Source of the DNA: Jannaschia sp. M317
GTDB taxonomy: Bacteria; Pseudomonadota; Alphaproteobacteria; Rhodobacterales; Rhodobacteraceae
Length of the DNA stretch: 64,000 nt
Assembly (NCBI RefSeq): GCF_025141175.1
Contig: NZ_CP081155.1
Span: 3,191,001 to 3,255,000, forward strand
Direction of reading: 5' to 3'
Below, piece by piece: positions 44,619 to 53,366 of the stretch. A model generated the notes under the pieces. The model made no database searches. It had not been told where the DNA came from and saw nothing but the letters and a program-made list of their open reading frames with translations. The position numbers and the translations under genes were made by a program. Numbering within the stretch: position 1 is the stretch's first letter; the number at the start of each line of letters is the position of its first letter.

Positions 44619-45711
44619 AGCTGATCTTATCAACGAGCTGCAAACCCACGGCATGCGCATGGTCGATCCGACCGTCGGCATGGAAAGCCGCCGGGGCGGG
44701 GCTGGTCCGACCGATCACAAGGCGGTCACGATCGGCGGATCGACCGTGATGGTTCCGGTCCACACGGCCCCGGCCTTCGACAGCCCCTACATCGTCCAGG
44801 CCCCCGATGCCGACGGCATGGCAGAGGTGACAAAGGCGGGCGTCTCGTTGGGTCGGCTGCGATTTCCGCAGCGTCCCAGGTTTTATGACCTCAAGACCGC
44901 CGACGGGATCGAATACCACAAGATCGCGACCCTGCATTCCAAGGACGTGCTGGCCACCACGGTCCTGCAGGAATGCATCCGCTATGCCAGCCGAAAGAAG
45001 ACCTGCCAGTTCTGTTCGATCGGGCAATCGTTGGCTGCAGGCCGCACGACCGCGCACAAGACGCCGGCCCAATTGGCCGAAGTGGCCAAGGCCGCGGTCG
45101 AACTGGACGGCGTAAAGCACATGGTCATGACCACCGGCACCCCGGCGGGCCGGGACCGCGGCGCGCGGGTCATGGTCGAAAGTGCCGCGGCCATCAAGGC
45201 GGCCGTGGACCTGCCCATTCAAGGGCAATGCGAACCCCCGGAAGACGACGTCTGGCACGAACGCATGTTCACGGCCGGCATCGACAACCTGGGCATGCAC
45301 CTGGAGGCGGTAACCCCCGAGGTGCGCGCCCGCGTCATGCCGGGCAAGGCGCAGGTATCGCTGGAAAAGTATTTCAGCAGCTTCAAGGCGGCTGTCCGCG
45401 TCTTTGGGCGCGGTCAGGTTTCGACCTATATCATCGCCGGGCTGGGCGACACGCCCGAGGCAATCTTGGAGACCTCGCAAGAGCTGTGCCGGATCGGCGT
45501 CTATCCCTTCGTTGTGCCCTTCGTGCCGGTGTCCGGCACCCCGATGGAAAGCCATCCCGCGCCCGACGCGGCCTTCATGGCCAGCATTCTGCGCCCCCTG
45601 TCCGGCATGATCCTGCGTGCCGGCATGAGCGCCGAGACATCGAAGGCGGGCTGCGCCAAATGCGGGGCCTGCTCGGCACTGTCGACCTATGAAAAGCTGA
45701 GGGTCGCATGA
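44611..45711 (+). CDS. MSMEG_0568-type radical SAM protein
   Basis: 366 residues. The cysteine set that should hold the [4Fe-4S] cluster is C122-x9-C132-x2-C135 ([18 protein letters not shown]) instead of the usual CX3CX2C. The barrel then shows [14 protein letters not shown] and [13 protein letters not shown] second cysteine cluster CAKCGACS sits at the C-terminus and may hold another Fe-S cluster. The substrate is unknown. An invariant Nit1C member. Confidence 0.9.
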   Translation: MSEADLINELQTHGMRMVDPTVGMESRRGGAGPTDHKAVTIGGSTVMVPVHTAPAFDSPYIVQAPDADGMAEVTKAGVSLGRLRFPQRPRFYDLKTADGIEYHKIATLHSKDVLATTVLQECIRYASRKKTCQFCSIGQSLAAGRTTAHKTPAQLAEVAKAAVELDGVKHMVMTTGTPAGRDRGARVMVESAAAIKAAVDLPIQGQCEPPEDDVWHERMFTAGIDNLGMHLEAVTPEVRARVMPGKAQVSLEKYFSSFKAAVRVFGRGQVSTYIIAGLGDTPEAILETSQELCRIGVYPFVVPFVPVSGTPMESHPAPDAAFMASILRPLSGMILRAGMSAETSKAGCAKCGACSALSTYEKLRVA

Positions 45712-46256
45712 GCTTTCACAGCCCCCGCAGCTTTCTGTCGCCGGATTTCATCATCCGCGCCGCCGCGCGCCCATGGGAGCTGAACGGCCTGCGGCAGCTG
45801 CGCCATCAGGTTTTTGTCGAGGAACAGGGCATCTTCGACACCGACGACCGGGATGCCATAGATGACATCGCCCTGCCTCTGGTCGCGATCAGCACCTTTG
45901 CCTCCGAGGCCGATCAGGTGGTCGGATGCGTCCGCATCCACGAGGCCGCCCCCCGCGTCTGGCGCGGATCTCGTCTGGCGGTGGCGCAGAGCCACAGGCG
46001 TATGGGGCGTCTGGGGGCCGAACTGATCCGCCTGGCGGTCTGCACGGCCCATGGGCGCGGCTGTGACCGGTTTCTGGCGCAGGTGCAGATGCAGAACGTA
46101 GCGCTGTTCCGGCGGCTGCACTGGGCCCCTCTTAGGGAAATCGAGGTCCACGGCGTCGCGCACATGGAAATGCAGGCGGACCTGGCCGCCTATCCACCGA
46201 TCCTGGACCCCTTTGCCGGTTGGACGGCCCGGTCTGCACGGCGGAGGGCGGCATGA
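45708..46256 (+). CDS. MSMEG_0567/Sll0786-type GNAT acetyltransferase
   Basis: 182 residues. GNAT core with LRQLRHQVFVEEQGIF near the N-terminus (the N-acyl-homoserine-lactone-synthase-like start common in this subgroup) and acetyl-CoA motif SRLAVAQSHRRMGRLGAELI. Four-base overlaps on both sides. Nit1C-specific acetyltransferase; substrate unknown. Confidence 0.88.
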   Translation: MSFHSPRSFLSPDFIIRAAARPWELNGLRQLRHQVFVEEQGIFDTDDRDAIDDIALPLVAISTFASEADQVVGCVRIHEAAPRVWRGSRLAVAQSHRRMGRLGAELIRLAVCTAHGRGCDRFLAQVQMQNVALFRRLHWAPLREIEVHGVAHMEMQADLAAYPPILDPFAGWTARSARRRAA

Positions 46257-47239
46257 TGAAACCGCACCTTCCGCTGCGCAAACTGGCGCAGGATCTGCGC
46301 GATCACCCATCCGTCCGGGGCAAGCTGGACATCTCGCAAAGCACCGGGACGCTGGGGTTGACCACCCAAAGCGACGGACAGCCCGGCGATGACTGCGCCG
46401 TTCTGCCGACAGCAGACGGATTTGACCTGTTTTCCTGCGAGGGGTTCATCAACGCTTTCGTCAAGACCGACCCCTGGTTTGCCGGGTGGTGCGGGGTGAT
46501 GGTGAATATCTCTGACATCCTGTCCATGGGCGGGCGCCCCCGCGCGGTGACCAATGCGATCTGGGCACCCAGCGCCGAACAGGCACAGCCGGTCCTGGCG
46601 GGCATGAAGGCCGCGTCGCTGGCCTATGGCGTTCCGGTCGTCGGCGGTCACACGAACCTGCGCACCGACGACTTGCAGCTCTCGGTGTCGATCATCGGTC
46701 ACGCCAAGGCGCTGATCTCCAGCTTTGCGGCGCGCGCCGGCGACGTTCTGATCTGTGCCATCGACTTGCGCGGCAGCTACCGGGAACCGTTCGACAATTG
46801 GAACGCCGCACTGACCACGGCCCCGGACAAATTGCGCGAGACGATGGAAATCCTGCCCTACCTGGCCGAAGCCGGGCTGGTCACCGCGGGCAAGGACATC
46901 AGCCAGGGTGGCATCGCGGGCACCGCGCTGATGCTGGCGGAAACCTCTGGCGTGTCCATCGAGATCCAGCTGGACGCCCTGCCCTGTCCTGCGGGTGTGG
47001 ACATGGCGCGCTGGCTGCGCAGCTTTCCAAGCTTTGGCTTTCTGTTGTCCGCCCGCCCGGACCAGGCGGCGGCCGTTTGCGCGGCCTTTGCCGGATCGGG
47101 CATCGCAGCCACCGTTTGCGGCGACGTCCGCGACGGCAGCGCCGTGCATCTGACCTCCCGCGAGGGCACGGCGCTGTTCTGGGATCATGCGCGGACGCCC
47201 TATCTGAACCTATCCGCAAAAGAGACCTCCGATGCCTGA
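46253..47239 (+). CDS. Sll0787-type AIR-synthase-like protein
   Basis: 328 residues from ATG 46253, overlapping the GNAT stop (ATGA). PurM/SelD/ThiL-like ATP-binding fold: GDDCAVLPTADGFDLFSCEG, WCGVMVNISDILSMGGRPRAVTNAIW and VPVVGGHTNLRTDDLQLSVSIIG. The family uses ATP to activate an amide, acid or thio group. In Nit1C it should act on the pathway intermediate, which is not known. An eight-base overlap with the next gene. Confidence 0.9.
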   Translation: MMKPHLPLRKLAQDLRDHPSVRGKLDISQSTGTLGLTTQSDGQPGDDCAVLPTADGFDLFSCEGFINAFVKTDPWFAGWCGVMVNISDILSMGGRPRAVTNAIWAPSAEQAQPVLAGMKAASLAYGVPVVGGHTNLRTDDLQLSVSIIGHAKALISSFAARAGDVLICAIDLRGSYREPFDNWNAALTTAPDKLRETMEILPYLAEAGLVTAGKDISQGGIAGTALMLAETSGVSIEIQLDALPCPAGVDMARWLRSFPSFGFLLSARPDQAAAVCAAFAGSGIAATVCGDVRDGSAVHLTSREGTALFWDHARTPYLNLSAKETSDA

Positions 47240-47510
47240 GACCCGCTTCACCATTCGCTGGCCGGATGGCCAGGTCGAGACGTGCTATTCTCCGTCGACC
47301 ATCGTGCGCGACTTTCTGGCGGCGGATACGACCTATCCGATGACCGATTTCCTGGCCCTCTGTCAGACGGCGCTGACCCAGGCCAGTGCGCGCGTCGAGG
47401 CCAAGTTCGGATACCGCTGCACCAGCGCCGAGGCCCAGCTTGCCGCGATAGAAAGCCGGGCCAGAACCTTTTCAACCTCGGCAGATGTCACCTGCCTTTC
47501 GATTGCGTGA
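47232..47510 (+). CDS. MSMEG_0570-type small protein
   Basis: 92 residues: MPETRFTIRWPDGQVETCYSPSTIVRDFL, with a strand-rich N-terminal half and a helical C-terminus (RVEAKFGYRCTSAEAQLAAIE). Belongs to the MSMEG_0570 nitrogen-starvation-response family found only in Nit1C clusters. No catalytic motif is obvious; it may bind a partner protein. Confidence 0.88.
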   Translation: MPETRFTIRWPDGQVETCYSPSTIVRDFLAADTTYPMTDFLALCQTALTQASARVEAKFGYRCTSAEAQLAAIESRARTFSTSADVTCLSIA

Positions 47511-47519
47511 GGAGGGCAA

Positions 47520-48776
47520 ATGACCCATCGCGAACATAAATCCGTCGTCATCGTCGGCGGCGGCCAGGCCGGTCTGTCGGTCAGCTATTACCTTTGCCAA
47601 CAGGGGCTGGACCACGTCATCCTGGAACGTCACCAGCGGTTCAATTCCTGGCGCAACAACCGCTGGGACACCTTTTGTCTGGTGACACCGAACTGGCAGT
47701 GCCGCCTGCCTGACTTTGCCTATCGGGGCAACGATCCCCATGGCTTCATGGTCAAGGACGAGATCACCGACTATCTGGACGCCTTCGCAGAGACCTTTGA
47801 TCCGCCGCTCATCGAGAATTGCGACGTCACAAAGATCACCAGGCGTCCGGCTGGCGGCTATCTGGTCGACAGCTCTCAGGGGAACTTTTCGACGGATCAG
47901 GTGGTGATTGCCACGGGCGGCTACGACAATCCCATCGTCCCGCCCTATGCCCGCAACCTGGACCCGGCGATCCAGCAGATGCATTCCGTCGATTACCGTC
48001 GCCCGAAACAGATGCCCGACGGCGGCACCCTGATCGTCGGAACGGGGCAATCGGGCGTCCAGTTGATGGAAGACATGCACCTGGAAGGACGCAAGGTGCA
48101 TCTGGCCGTCGGCCCGGCGCCCCGATCCCCGCGTCAATACCGGGGGCGCGATGCAACGGACTGGCTTTATGAGATGGGCCATTACCACATGACCATCGCC
48201 GAGCATCCGAACCCCGAACACGCTGTATCGAAGACCAACCATTACATGACCGGTCGCGACGGCGGGCATGAGATCGACCTGCGGAAATTCGCGCTGGACG
48301 GTGTCTCTCTGTATGGGTCGGTCAGCGGGATGGAGGGCACCAAGGTCCGGTTCCTGCCCGATCTGGCAACCAACCTGGACGATGCCGACAAAAGTTATGT
48401 CGGCATCCGCGACGCGATTGACGCCTATATCGCGAAAAACAACATCGACGCACCGACAGAACCGCCATTCGAAAAAGTCTGGCACCCCACCGCAGAGATG
48501 ACCGAAATCGACTGTGCCCGCGAAGGCATCACATCGATCCTCTGGGCCATCGGGTTTCGGCCGGACTATCACTGGATTGATGTCGATGTCTTTGACGACA
48601 GGGGGCACCCGGTGTTTCAGCGCGGGGTCTGCAAGGAAGACGGCTTCTATTTCATCGGCCTCGGCTGGCTGAACACCTGGGGGTCGGGGCGGTTCCTGGG
48701 GATCGACGAGGACGCGCGCTATCTGTCCGATCAGATCCGCTCCAGGGCGGTTGCCACGACCCAGGCCGCCTCATGA
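47520..48776 (+). CDS. MSMEG_0569-type flavin-dependent oxidoreductase
   Basis: 418 residues of the flavoprotein monooxygenase/TrkA-like group. FAD motif VIVGGGQAGLSVSYYLCQQG at the N-terminus and a second Rossmann motif GTLIVGTGQSGVQLMEDMHLEG for NAD(P)H. The YPxxD-type region and the C-terminal FIGLGWLNTWGSGRFLGIDEDA are characteristic. Likely N- or C-hydroxylation of the pathway substrate. Ends with ATGA overlap to the LnmK-like gene. Confidence 0.92.
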   Translation: MTHREHKSVVIVGGGQAGLSVSYYLCQQGLDHVILERHQRFNSWRNNRWDTFCLVTPNWQCRLPDFAYRGNDPHGFMVKDEITDYLDAFAETFDPPLIENCDVTKITRRPAGGYLVDSSQGNFSTDQVVIATGGYDNPIVPPYARNLDPAIQQMHSVDYRRPKQMPDGGTLIVGTGQSGVQLMEDMHLEGRKVHLAVGPAPRSPRQYRGRDATDWLYEMGHYHMTIAEHPNPEHAVSKTNHYMTGRDGGHEIDLRKFALDGVSLYGSVSGMEGTKVRFLPDLATNLDDADKSYVGIRDAIDAYIAKNNIDAPTEPPFEKVWHPTAEMTEIDCAREGITSILWAIGFRPDYHWIDVDVFDDRGHPVFQRGVCKEDGFYFIGLGWLNTWGSGRFLGIDEDARYLSDQIRSRAVATTQAAS

Positions 48777-49588
48777 GGGGGGTCGCCGAGGTCCTCACGC
48801 GCCCTGCATTCCTGCGCCAGACGTCGGTGACGCTTGGCATGGCCCATCTGGCGCCGCGCGGCATCTCGGAGGATTGGTGGCTGAAGCATCTCGGCGATGT
48901 CCACTGGCAGCTGATCGCCGACGCGGTCGGCCAGCATACGACCGTGTTTCGTGATGCGCAGGGCCGGCAGCTGTATGCTGCCTTCTGCGCGACCGAGGTG
49001 ACGCAGGCGCAGCCCGATCTGGCGGGCCTGGGCGAAGGGTTGGAGGTGCAATCCGCGCTTTGGGCCGCAGGGCGAAGTCGCATTCAATCGAACCACCGGC
49101 TTCTGTCCAAGGGACGGGAAGTGGCGACGTTCCGGTTGGTCTCGACCTTCGTCGCCCATATGCAGGCCGGGCTGAACGCCAGCGTCCGGCGCGCGACGCC
49201 CTACCTGATCCCGGTTCTGGATCCGGCCCCGGACGATTTCGCCGCAACCGCCTCTGCACAGGCCAAGGCCCGCCGGTCGGAGGCCCGCAACAGCGGAAGC
49301 GGTGTGACACTCCGCACGCAGGCAGGAACCGATTTCAACGCGGTCGGGCTGCTGTACTTTCCAAGCTACACCCGTTTGATCGAACAGACCGAGGCGACCG
49401 TCGGCAGCCGGTCCGCCTGGACCCCGATCAAGCGTCGTCAGGTCCTGTATTTCGGGAATATCGAGCTGGACGAGCCGGTCTTTGGCACGCAGTCGACGGA
49501 TCAGTCAGGCGGCTTCGACCTCTGGACCGCTGGAAAGGCGGCCACGGACAGATCAATTCTGGCCACCTGCCAGGTGGCGCGTCACTGA
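48773..49588 (+). CDS. LnmK-like (Pnap_2097-type) double hot-dog protein
   Basis: 271 residues. The N-terminus TSVTLGMAHLAPRGISEDWWLKHLGDVHW and the C-terminal FNAVGLLYFPSYTRLIEQTE resemble LnmK, the bifunctional acyltransferase/decarboxylase of leinamycin synthesis, whose two hot-dog folds act on acyl carriers. Such members are known as probable biosynthetic proteins of the Pnap_2097 type. Coupled to the flavoprotein by a four-base overlap, so it belongs to this Nit1C operon. No carrier protein gene is nearby. Confidence 0.78.
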   Translation: MRGVAEVLTRPAFLRQTSVTLGMAHLAPRGISEDWWLKHLGDVHWQLIADAVGQHTTVFRDAQGRQLYAAFCATEVTQAQPDLAGLGEGLEVQSALWAAGRSRIQSNHRLLSKGREVATFRLVSTFVAHMQAGLNASVRRATPYLIPVLDPAPDDFAATASAQAKARRSEARNSGSGVTLRTQAGTDFNAVGLLYFPSYTRLIEQTEATVGSRSAWTPIKRRQVLYFGNIELDEPVFGTQSTDQSGGFDLWTAGKAATDRSILATCQVARH

Positions 49589-49733
49589 CCCGCAAAGCAA
49601 CCTCGCGCCGGATCAGACGCTGCGCAACAGGGTCCTATTCCCCCCCGCCCTTTGATTTGAACAGGCGGCGTGCGCAGCGCCCGCACCGGGGCAGTCACGC
49701 GATACGCACGTCCGGATCAGCACGTCGACCCCG

Positions 49734-50828
49734 TCAGGCTGGCCCCGTGTGTGCCATCTGCACACCGGCGGCGCGGGCCATCCGAGGGCGGCGTCGATGG
49801 TCTTGGGGCAATTCATCCTGCCCGTTTCTCAAAATTCCGACAAAGACCGCTTCGGCTTCCTCGAAATCCCGCGCCAAGGGCCGCGTTACGGCGTTTCGGT
49901 CGGCGAAGTATTGACCAATGCGACACAGGTGCGCCGCGAATTCAGGGTGAACGCCCACATCATCGTATTTCCGCACCTGCGTCTTGGACAGCCAGCCGCG
50001 TTTCTTCGCCTCGTTCACAATCAATTTGAACCGCTGCAAGCAATGGAAGCTGGTATAAAGCGCGAGATAATCCAGGTAGGCGTCCAGGCTGTGACCCGTT
50101 TCCTTGTCAAAGCAATCGGCAACCAATTCTTCCATGACGTCGGGCTGCAGTGGCCAGGCTTCGTCCCCGATCAGCCAGGCAAAATCCTCTGCGCCGTGAC
50201 GGGCCCCGGCATATTCGCAATCGAACCAGCGCAATTTATCATCGCCCCCAATGGCGGCATTGCCGGACCGACAGTCCCATTTTACAAACTGCTTCCCGGG
50301 ATAGGAAATATTTTCACACAGATCCACCACATCCATATTGGCAGATTGACCGCTCGAATAGGGCCCAAGCACGCTTGTCGACCCGACAAAGCTATCTACC
50401 CAAGTCTTGTTCTGGCCCAAGTGTGGCAAGGACTCTTCAAGCTTCGCGCGTCGGCCCGCTGATTGAATCCGGAAGATCGACGCGATTGCATCATGCGCAA
50501 GAGACACCCGTTTCGACCGACTGACTTTCGCGATCTCGATATTGAGCCGCTTTCCTCCGACGTCCGATTGAAAGAGGATTTCATCATCCACTCCCAGACA
50601 CTCCGGCAGGTCAGAGCTGAATCGCCGGATCTGCCGCAACGTATAGGCCTCGACGTGTGTTCTGCGGAAATTCGGACGCAGGGTCGCAATGACGGACCGA
50701 TCAGCAAAGACCAGCCTGTAGCTCGATCTGCCGTCCCCGCCCGGAGCCTCCAGGTCGAGAACAGTATCACCGAAAAGCCGCTCCGCGCTTTCCACGATCC
50801 GCTGTTTGCGCTGTTTGCTGCTGCTCAT
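49734..50828 (-). CDS. phosphotransferase (APH-like kinase fold) family protein
   Basis: 364 residues from ATG 50828 (SD GAGGT), preferred over upstream starts that would add 90 residues of non-conserved sequence. The protein-kinase-like core shows FVKWDCRSGNAAIGG near residue 185, the counterpart of the Brenner motif HGDLHPGN with the catalytic Asp and Asn kept, and LRWFDCEYAGARHGAEDFAWLIGDEAW, the metal-binding Asp region. The N-terminal lobe has YRLVFADRSVIATLRP. Substrate unknown. Divergent from the repeat protein over about 380 bases. Confidence 0.72.
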   Translation of the reverse strand: MSSSKQRKQRIVESAERLFGDTVLDLEAPGGDGRSSYRLVFADRSVIATLRPNFRRTHVEAYTLRQIRRFSSDLPECLGVDDEILFQSDVGGKRLNIEIAKVSRSKRVSLAHDAIASIFRIQSAGRRAKLEESLPHLGQNKTWVDSFVGSTSVLGPYSSGQSANMDVVDLCENISYPGKQFVKWDCRSGNAAIGGDDKLRWFDCEYAGARHGAEDFAWLIGDEAWPLQPDVMEELVADCFDKETGHSLDAYLDYLALYTSFHCLQRFKLIVNEAKKRGWLSKTQVRKYDDVGVHPEFAAHLCRIGQYFADRNAVTRPLARDFEEAEAVFVGILRNGQDELPQDHRRRPRMARAAGVQMAHTGPA

Positions 50829-51211
50829 GCTAACCTCAGACGTTCCACTTGAAAACTTAGCCTCTAGATCCTGGCGACCGGCGGTCTCTCCGTCCGTCAC
50901 ATCTTCTGGAGTTAGCTTTGAATGGTGGCAGACATGTGACCGGTCGGGGGCGGCGCGGACTGCTCTGCCCAATTTTGAACGAAAGCCATGTTCGATTATA
51001 GCCTCGACGGAAACACTGACCCACCCTTTGAAAGAATTGTCGCGATTGCCTTGGAAAATTGCGAATAAATTGATGGTAAATGGGCATAATCCCGACACCT
51101 TTTGCGCCTAATTTTGCCTGAGTTGCGGCAATCGGACTTTTCCCAGCCAGCCGCCGGTTTTCTTGCTCACACCGTGAGTGCGTTTCATTGGTCTTCAGGA
51201 GTGACAGTCAC
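50829..51211. other. intergenic region between the APH-like gene and the repeat-protein gene
   Basis: 383 bases, AT-richer than the genome average. It should hold both divergent promoters. Upstream of the repeat protein, TTTTGCGCCTAATTTTGCC occurs at about 51101-51119 and the SD CAGGAG at 51196-51201. No gene is recognised. Confidence 0.5.
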
Positions 51212-52786
51212 ATGCGCCATACTAACCACCGGGATTTCCGTGAAATTAAGGGCACCGGCAATGCCTGCGCGAGTTCGACTGATGCCTACCATAACGGCGG
51301 CGTCGAAGGTCATTCCTTCGCCAGCTGGTATGACCGGAATATGGCAGACGACTTTGGTGGCTCCAGAGGCTTCGGCCGCACCCAGGGCTCCGGTGGTACA
51401 AAGGGCTCGGGTGGCACCAAAGGCTCCGGCGGTACCAAGGGCTCCGGCGGCACCAAGGGCTCCGGTGGTACCAAGGGTTCCGGTGGCACCAAGGGTTCCG
51501 GCGGCAGCAAGGGGTCCGGCGGCACCAAGGGGTCCGGCGGTACCAAAGGCTCATGCGGCACCAAGGGGTCGGGTGGTACCAAGGGCTCCGGCGGCACCAA
51601 AGGGTCCGGTGGCACCAAAGGGTCCGGTGGGACTTCTGGCTGCAATGAATGCACGGTCCCGACGCGTGACGAACTGGACCAGGACTTCATCCCCGAGACC
51701 AGCACCATCAGCGTCGTGGAACTCAGCAAGAACGACTTCACGCTGACGGTCAAGAACACCGGGACCGAGTTCGATGCCACCTATGAAAAGGCATTCTGCG
51801 TCGACATTTTCGCGGACTTCAAGGCAGTCGGCAAGGAACCGGGATCGGGCGGAGACGTCCCGGCCGAGGTCCTGGTCAACGGGTCCAGCGAGGATGTGAT
51901 CGACTACACCGTCGTCGATCCGAGCGGTCCGATCGAGTTGGGCGACATCGCCAATCAGCTCGAATGGGTTCTCAACAACTCCGAAGGGGTTCCCGACAGC
52001 GAAGTCCAGTTGGCGATCTGGGGTCTGACCAACAGTGACCGCGACATGCAGTACGAAATCCGCCAGGCGGGTCTTGAGGGAACCCAATCCGAGGCCAACA
52101 TCCTGGCCCTGTACGAAGGCGCCCAAGCCAACCCCGACTACGTGGCCGGAGAAGGCGAGGTCGCAGCGGTGTTCCTGGTGCCGCAGGGCGATCCCGACAA
52201 CGTCCAGCCCTTCGTGATCGGCGTTCCGCTGGACTGCTTCGAAGACGTCACACCAGGCACGGGCGGCACAAATGGCACCGGGGGAACTTATGGCACCGGT
52301 GGCACCAAGGGGTCCTGTGGTACCAAGGGCTCCGGTGGCACCAAAGGCTCCGGTGGCACCAAGGGCTCTGGCGGCACCAAAGGCTCCGGTGGCACCAAGG
52401 GCTCTGGCGGCACCAAAGGCTCCGGTGGCACCAAGGGCTCCGGTGGCACCAAGGGCTCTGGCGGCACCAAAGGCTCCGGTGGCACCAAGGGCTCCGGTGG
52501 CACCAAGGGCTCCGGTGGCACCAAAGGCTCCGGTGGCACCAAAGGCTCCGGCGGCACCAAAGGCTCCGGTGGCACCTGCGCCACGTCTGGCACATCCAAG
52601 GCAACCGACATCCTGTCCTCGCTTCCGAAGTTCGTCCCTTTCGGCGCGGACAACGGGGAACCGACCCTGGATGACATCATGTCGCTGATGACCATTCCGG
52701 CATCTACCGGAAGCCCGGAAAACGTAGCCGAAGACGACGACTGGGAAGAAGAAGACGGCGAAGTCATGGCCAGCACCTTCTTCTGA
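51212..52786 (+). CDS. GSGGTK-repeat protein with a thioester-domain-like core
   Basis: 524 residues from ATG 51212 (AGGAG 11 bases before it; an upstream TTG at 51188 is less likely). Order: a 58-residue N-terminal region, 14 GSGGTK-type units (59-142), a folded domain (143-348), 18 more units (349-456), and a 68-residue tail ending in a very acidic stretch and VMASTFF. In the core, C196 in [11 protein letters not shown] and Q266 in [11 protein letters not shown] match the Cys and Gln that form the internal thioester in TQXA/TED domains of Gram-positive adhesins. No signal peptide, sortase or anchor motif is visible; the acidic, hydrophobic-ended C-terminus could be a type I secretion signal. 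Function unknown. Confidence 0.82.
   Translation: MRHTNHRDFREIKGTGNACASSTDAYHNGGVEGHSFASWYDRNMADDFGGSRGFGRTQGSGGTKGSGGTKGSGGTKGSGGTKGSGGTKGSGGTKGSGGSKGSGGTKGSGGTKGSCGTKGSGGTKGSGGTKGSGGTKGSGGTSGCNECTVPTRDELDQDFIPETSTISVVELSKNDFTLTVKNTGTEFDATYEKAFCVDIFADFKAVGKEPGSGGDVPAEVLVNGSSEDVIDYTVVDPSGPIELGDIANQLEWVLNNSEGVPDSEVQLAIWGLTNSDRDMQYEIRQAGLEGTQSEANILALYEGAQANPDYVAGEGEVAAVFLVPQGDPDNVQPFVIGVPLDCFEDVTPGTGGTNGTGGTYGTGGTKGSCGTKGSGGTKGSGGTKGSGGTKGSGGTKGSGGTKGSGGTKGSGGTKGSGGTKGSGGTKGSGGTKGSGGTKGSGGTKGSGGTKGSGGTCATSGTSKATDILSSLPKFVPFGADNGEPTLDDIMSLMTIPASTGSPENVAEDDDWEEEDGEVMASTFF
51386..51637 (+). repeat. 18-bp tandem repeat array 1 (14 units)
   Basis: Fourteen head-to-tail 18-base units encoding GSGGTK, with single variants [12 protein letters not shown] and a final GSGGTS. 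Differences between units are mostly synonymous third-base changes (GGC/GGT, AAG/AAA), as expected for an array that expands and shrinks by slippage or unequal crossing-over while the protein repeat is kept. Confidence 0.97.
52256..52579 (+). repeat. 18-bp tandem repeat array 2 (18 units)
   Basis: Eighteen 18-base units: three GTGGTx units (last residue N, Y, K), one GSCGTK, thirteen GSGGTK and a closing GSGGTC. Neighbouring units are nearly identical at the base level, more so than in array 1, suggesting more recent expansion. The [12 protein letters not shown] units look like the older edge. Confidence 0.97.
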
Positions 52787-52816
52787 GCCACAGTCGCGTC
52801 AGACGAAACGGAAACG

Positions 52817-52848
52817 GCGATCGGTCACCTGCGTGGCCGATCGCTTTT
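52817..52848 (+). terminator. rho-independent terminator after the repeat protein
   Basis: Perfect 8-bp stem GCGATCGG/CCGATCGC (52817-52824 with 52837-52844) followed by TTTT, 31 bases after the stop codon. Confidence 0.9.
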
Positions 52849-53366
52849 CCTGTCTGGGCCGACCCTGTCGGCAAGATGGGCCTGCACCGCTGCGGGTCTG
52901 TCGGTGGCTCATCTGTCTTCGCGGCGCGGCCCTGTCCGATGCGTCCGGGAGCGGTGAAACTGAAACGCGTCGACCTAGTCAGGGGGCGGCAGGTCAGCCC
53001 GCTTCAGACCTTGCGCCTCGTATTTCCATGCCCTGATCTTCTGACCTTGTTCGATCGAGACATCGCCGCCCCCGGCAGCCGCGCTCCTCACCCGTTCGTT
53101 CCGCGTTTGAGGCACTGAGCCGATCTTGTGCTGACGTACCGTTCACCAGCCACGCCGCATACTCTCCGTCCTCCGGCGAGACGTCAGGTCGCTGATCTCA
53201 ACGCTGGGCTGCACGCGAAACGATCAAGAGGCATTGCAGCTTGTCGGCGCGCGCCTGAGGTCAACCCAAGGGGGATCCGCAGCCCCGCTGAAGACCCGCC
53301 AACCGCGTCACCCCCCGCATGACATATCGGGTGGCGACGGCGCGGCCCCTGACTGCTCGTCGGCCG
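52849..53366. other. intergenic, no gene recognised
   Basis: About 520 bases between the terminator and the end of oxyR. Several short open frames exist on both strands but show no family signature or ribosome site. Nothing further is seen. Confidence 0.5.

Noticed and set aside
51310-51780. Minus-strand frame rich in PPEPLV repeats, also seen at 52288-52791
   Set aside because: It is the reverse translation of the GSGGTK arrays; the plus strand has the start, ribosome site and terminator.
51386-52579. Tandem repeats as a possible CRISPR array
   Set aside because: Units are contiguous 18-mers without spacers and lie in frame inside one gene; no cas genes are present.
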